Shown piece after piece: positions 63,105-64,000 of a stretch of DNA of 64,000 nt (positions are counted from its first letter, which is position 1; every line of letters starts with the position of its first letter). Source of the stretch: Acinetobacter suaedae (GTDB taxonomy: Bacteria > Pseudomonadota > Gammaproteobacteria > Pseudomonadales > Moraxellaceae); contig NZ_CP043909.1 of the NCBI RefSeq assembly GCF_008630915.1, positions 558,001 through 622,000 of the forward strand. Direction: 5' to 3'. The notes under the pieces were generated by a model that did no database searches, was not told the origin of the DNA, and saw nothing but the letters and a program-made list of their open reading frames with translations. The position numbers and the translations under genes were made by a program.

Positions 63105-63110
63105 TGTTAG

Positions 63111-63136
63111 AAGGTGGAGTGGTCTCCACCTTTTTT
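63111..63136 (+). terminator. Intrinsic terminator after the META-domain lipoprotein
   Basis: A 9-bp stem (AAGGTGGAG, loop TGGT, CTCCACCTT) is followed by further T residues. It starts seven bases after the stop. Confidence 0.88.
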
Positions 63137-63137
63137 A

Positions 63138-63854
63138 TTATGATAAATGCTGCAACATTGTTTGGGGAATATCCGTAATCAAACCTTGAATATCAAGTTG
63201 TTGTAAATGAATTGCACGTTCAACATCATTTACTGTCCAAACACTAATATCTAATCGTGCTTGTTGGGTGAGTTGAATGATTTCATCTGTTGCGAGCTGA
63301 TCTTTCCAACCGATTTGATGACATTGATATTGATGTGCAAGTTCGATTGCGTATTCACCGATCGGAGCTTCGACCAAGAGTCCTCGTTTAAAAAGACTTT
63401 GATGTTGTTGTAATGCATCTAAAATTTTTATATCAAAGCTGGTAATGGTTGCTGTTTTTTCAAAACCTTGTAGTTCTTGCTGTAGTTTTATAATCAGCCG
63501 TTCAGCCGCAGCCTCATCAACGACTGATTTTACTTCAACTTCGATATGCTCAAAGTCGATTAAACAATCCATAACCTGTTTTAAACTCGGCGTAAATTCC
63601 TCAGTTTTCCAGTCTTGCCACTGATGGCGATGATCAAATTGTTGGGCTTCTAGCAGATTACAACTTTCTACATGTTGTAAGCGACCAGCAGTACGAACAA
63701 AATCATCATCATGAATTACGATGAGTTGGTCATCTTTAAGCTGACGAACGTCAAACTCGACTGCACGAATGCCAAGCCCATGCAGATAGTGGAATCCACC
63801 TAAGGTATTTTCAGGTGCTTCACCACGCGCACCACGATGACCAATAATTCGCAT
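63138..63854 (-). CDS. Glycerophosphodiester phosphodiesterase (UgpQ-like)
   Basis: Cytosolic-type enzyme of 238 residues without signal peptide. The N-terminal signature IGHRGARGEAPENT contains the catalytic His, followed by EFDVRQLKDDQLIVIHDD with the metal-binding Glu and Asp and second catalytic His. A later EVEVK adds another metal ligand, and the C-terminus has SVWTVND. It hydrolyses glycerophosphodiesters to glycerol-3-phosphate and an alcohol. It runs on the same strand as the cut gene at the right edge. Confidence 0.94.
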   Translation of the reverse strand: MRIIGHRGARGEAPENTLGGFHYLHGLGIRAVEFDVRQLKDDQLIVIHDDDFVRTAGRLQHVESCNLLEAQQFDHRHQWQDWKTEEFTPSLKQVMDCLIDFEHIEVEVKSVVDEAAAERLIIKLQQELQGFEKTATITSFDIKILDALQQHQSLFKRGLLVEAPIGEYAIELAHQYQCHQIGWKDQLATDEIIQLTQQARLDISVWTVNDVERAIHLQQLDIQGLITDIPQTMLQHLS

Positions 63855-63876
63855 CTTTTATTCACCTTGGCAATGG

Positions 63877-64000
63877 TTATGCTGGATCGATACTGTCATT
63901 AATATTTTTTTGCCACAACACTTCGCTACCACCTTCAGCACGTTGCAAGGCACGTGAGGCAACAAACAACCAGTCGGATAAACGATTCAGTAATTGTAAG
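63877..64000 (-). CDS. Cob(I)alamin adenosyltransferase, C-terminal part (cut by window edge)
   Basis: Only the last 41 codons are inside the window. The reverse-strand frame contains LLNRLSDWLFVASRALQ, the C-terminal signature of PduO-type ATP:cob(I)alamin adenosyltransferases, and ends in IDPA. The enzyme makes adenosylcobalamin from corrinoids and ATP. The 22 bases between this stop and the phosphodiesterase start suggest co-transcription. Confidence 0.85.
   Translation of the reverse strand, partial: LQLLNRLSDWLFVASRALQRAEGGSEVLWQKNINDSIDPA

Overview
The window looks like chromosomal DNA of an Acinetobacter species. The evidence is the AT-rich base composition, the lipooligosaccharide outer-core (OC) locus lying between ilvE and aspS (the position known for Acinetobacter), a BaeSR-type two-component system, and the tgt-yajC-secD-secF block. 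I cannot name the species from the sequence alone. There are no insertion sequences, phage genes, CRISPR arrays or rRNA genes. One tRNA gene is present.

Layout. (1) From the left edge to 17.3 kb: one uninterrupted + strand operon of 19 complete genes and one cut gene. It encodes an aryl polyene (APE) type II fatty-acid/polyketide pathway: a chain-length-factor-like ketosynthase, two acyltransferases, two carrier proteins, an acyl ligase fused to a dehydratase, a glycosyltransferase, an aromatic amino acid ammonia-lyase, a thioesterase, a LolA-like carrier, an MMPL exporter, a flavoprotein with the flavin-halogenase motif, two complete ketosynthases, a dehydratase, a ketoreductase, a small exported protein and a phosphopantetheinyl transferase. 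Together they should make an aryl-capped polyene lipid and place it in the outer membrane. (2) 17.3-24.8 kb, - strand: secF, secD, yajC, tgt, lemA, a DUF3137 gene, queA and tRNA-Leu(CAA). (3) 25.2-30.3 kb, + strand: a soluble orphan histidine kinase, glnE and ilvE.

(4) 30.4-41.2 kb: the OC locus. It holds ugd, nine candidate sugar or sugar-phosphate transferases in both orientations (including a Stealth-type phosphotransferase and a WaaZ-like protein), an LpxL/LpxM-type acyltransferase and a small membrane protein. It ends at aspS (41.3-43.1 kb). (5) 43.3-50.0 kb: a DUF4184 membrane protein, a ZnuD-like zinc receptor behind a clear Zur operator, a phospholipase D family protein, a conserved hypothetical, two RcnB-like exported proteins and a PsiE-like membrane protein.

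(6) 50.1-55.6 kb: a glutathione S-transferase divergent from a LysR regulator, then two paralogous acyl-CoA dehydrogenases. (7) 56.0-64 kb: an LTPEQ-motif lipoprotein divergent from baeS-baeR, an L,D-transpeptidase, selO, a fatty-acid desaturase with a long helical tail, a META-domain lipoprotein, a glycerophosphodiester phosphodiesterase, and the 3' end of a cobalamin adenosyltransferase gene cut by the right edge.

Most of the unusual content concerns the cell envelope. The most interesting points are the tailoring enzymes in the APE operon, the composition of the OC locus, the Zur operator, a possible BaeR-controlled LTPEQ lipoprotein, and two perfect DnaA boxes embedded around the baeR terminator.
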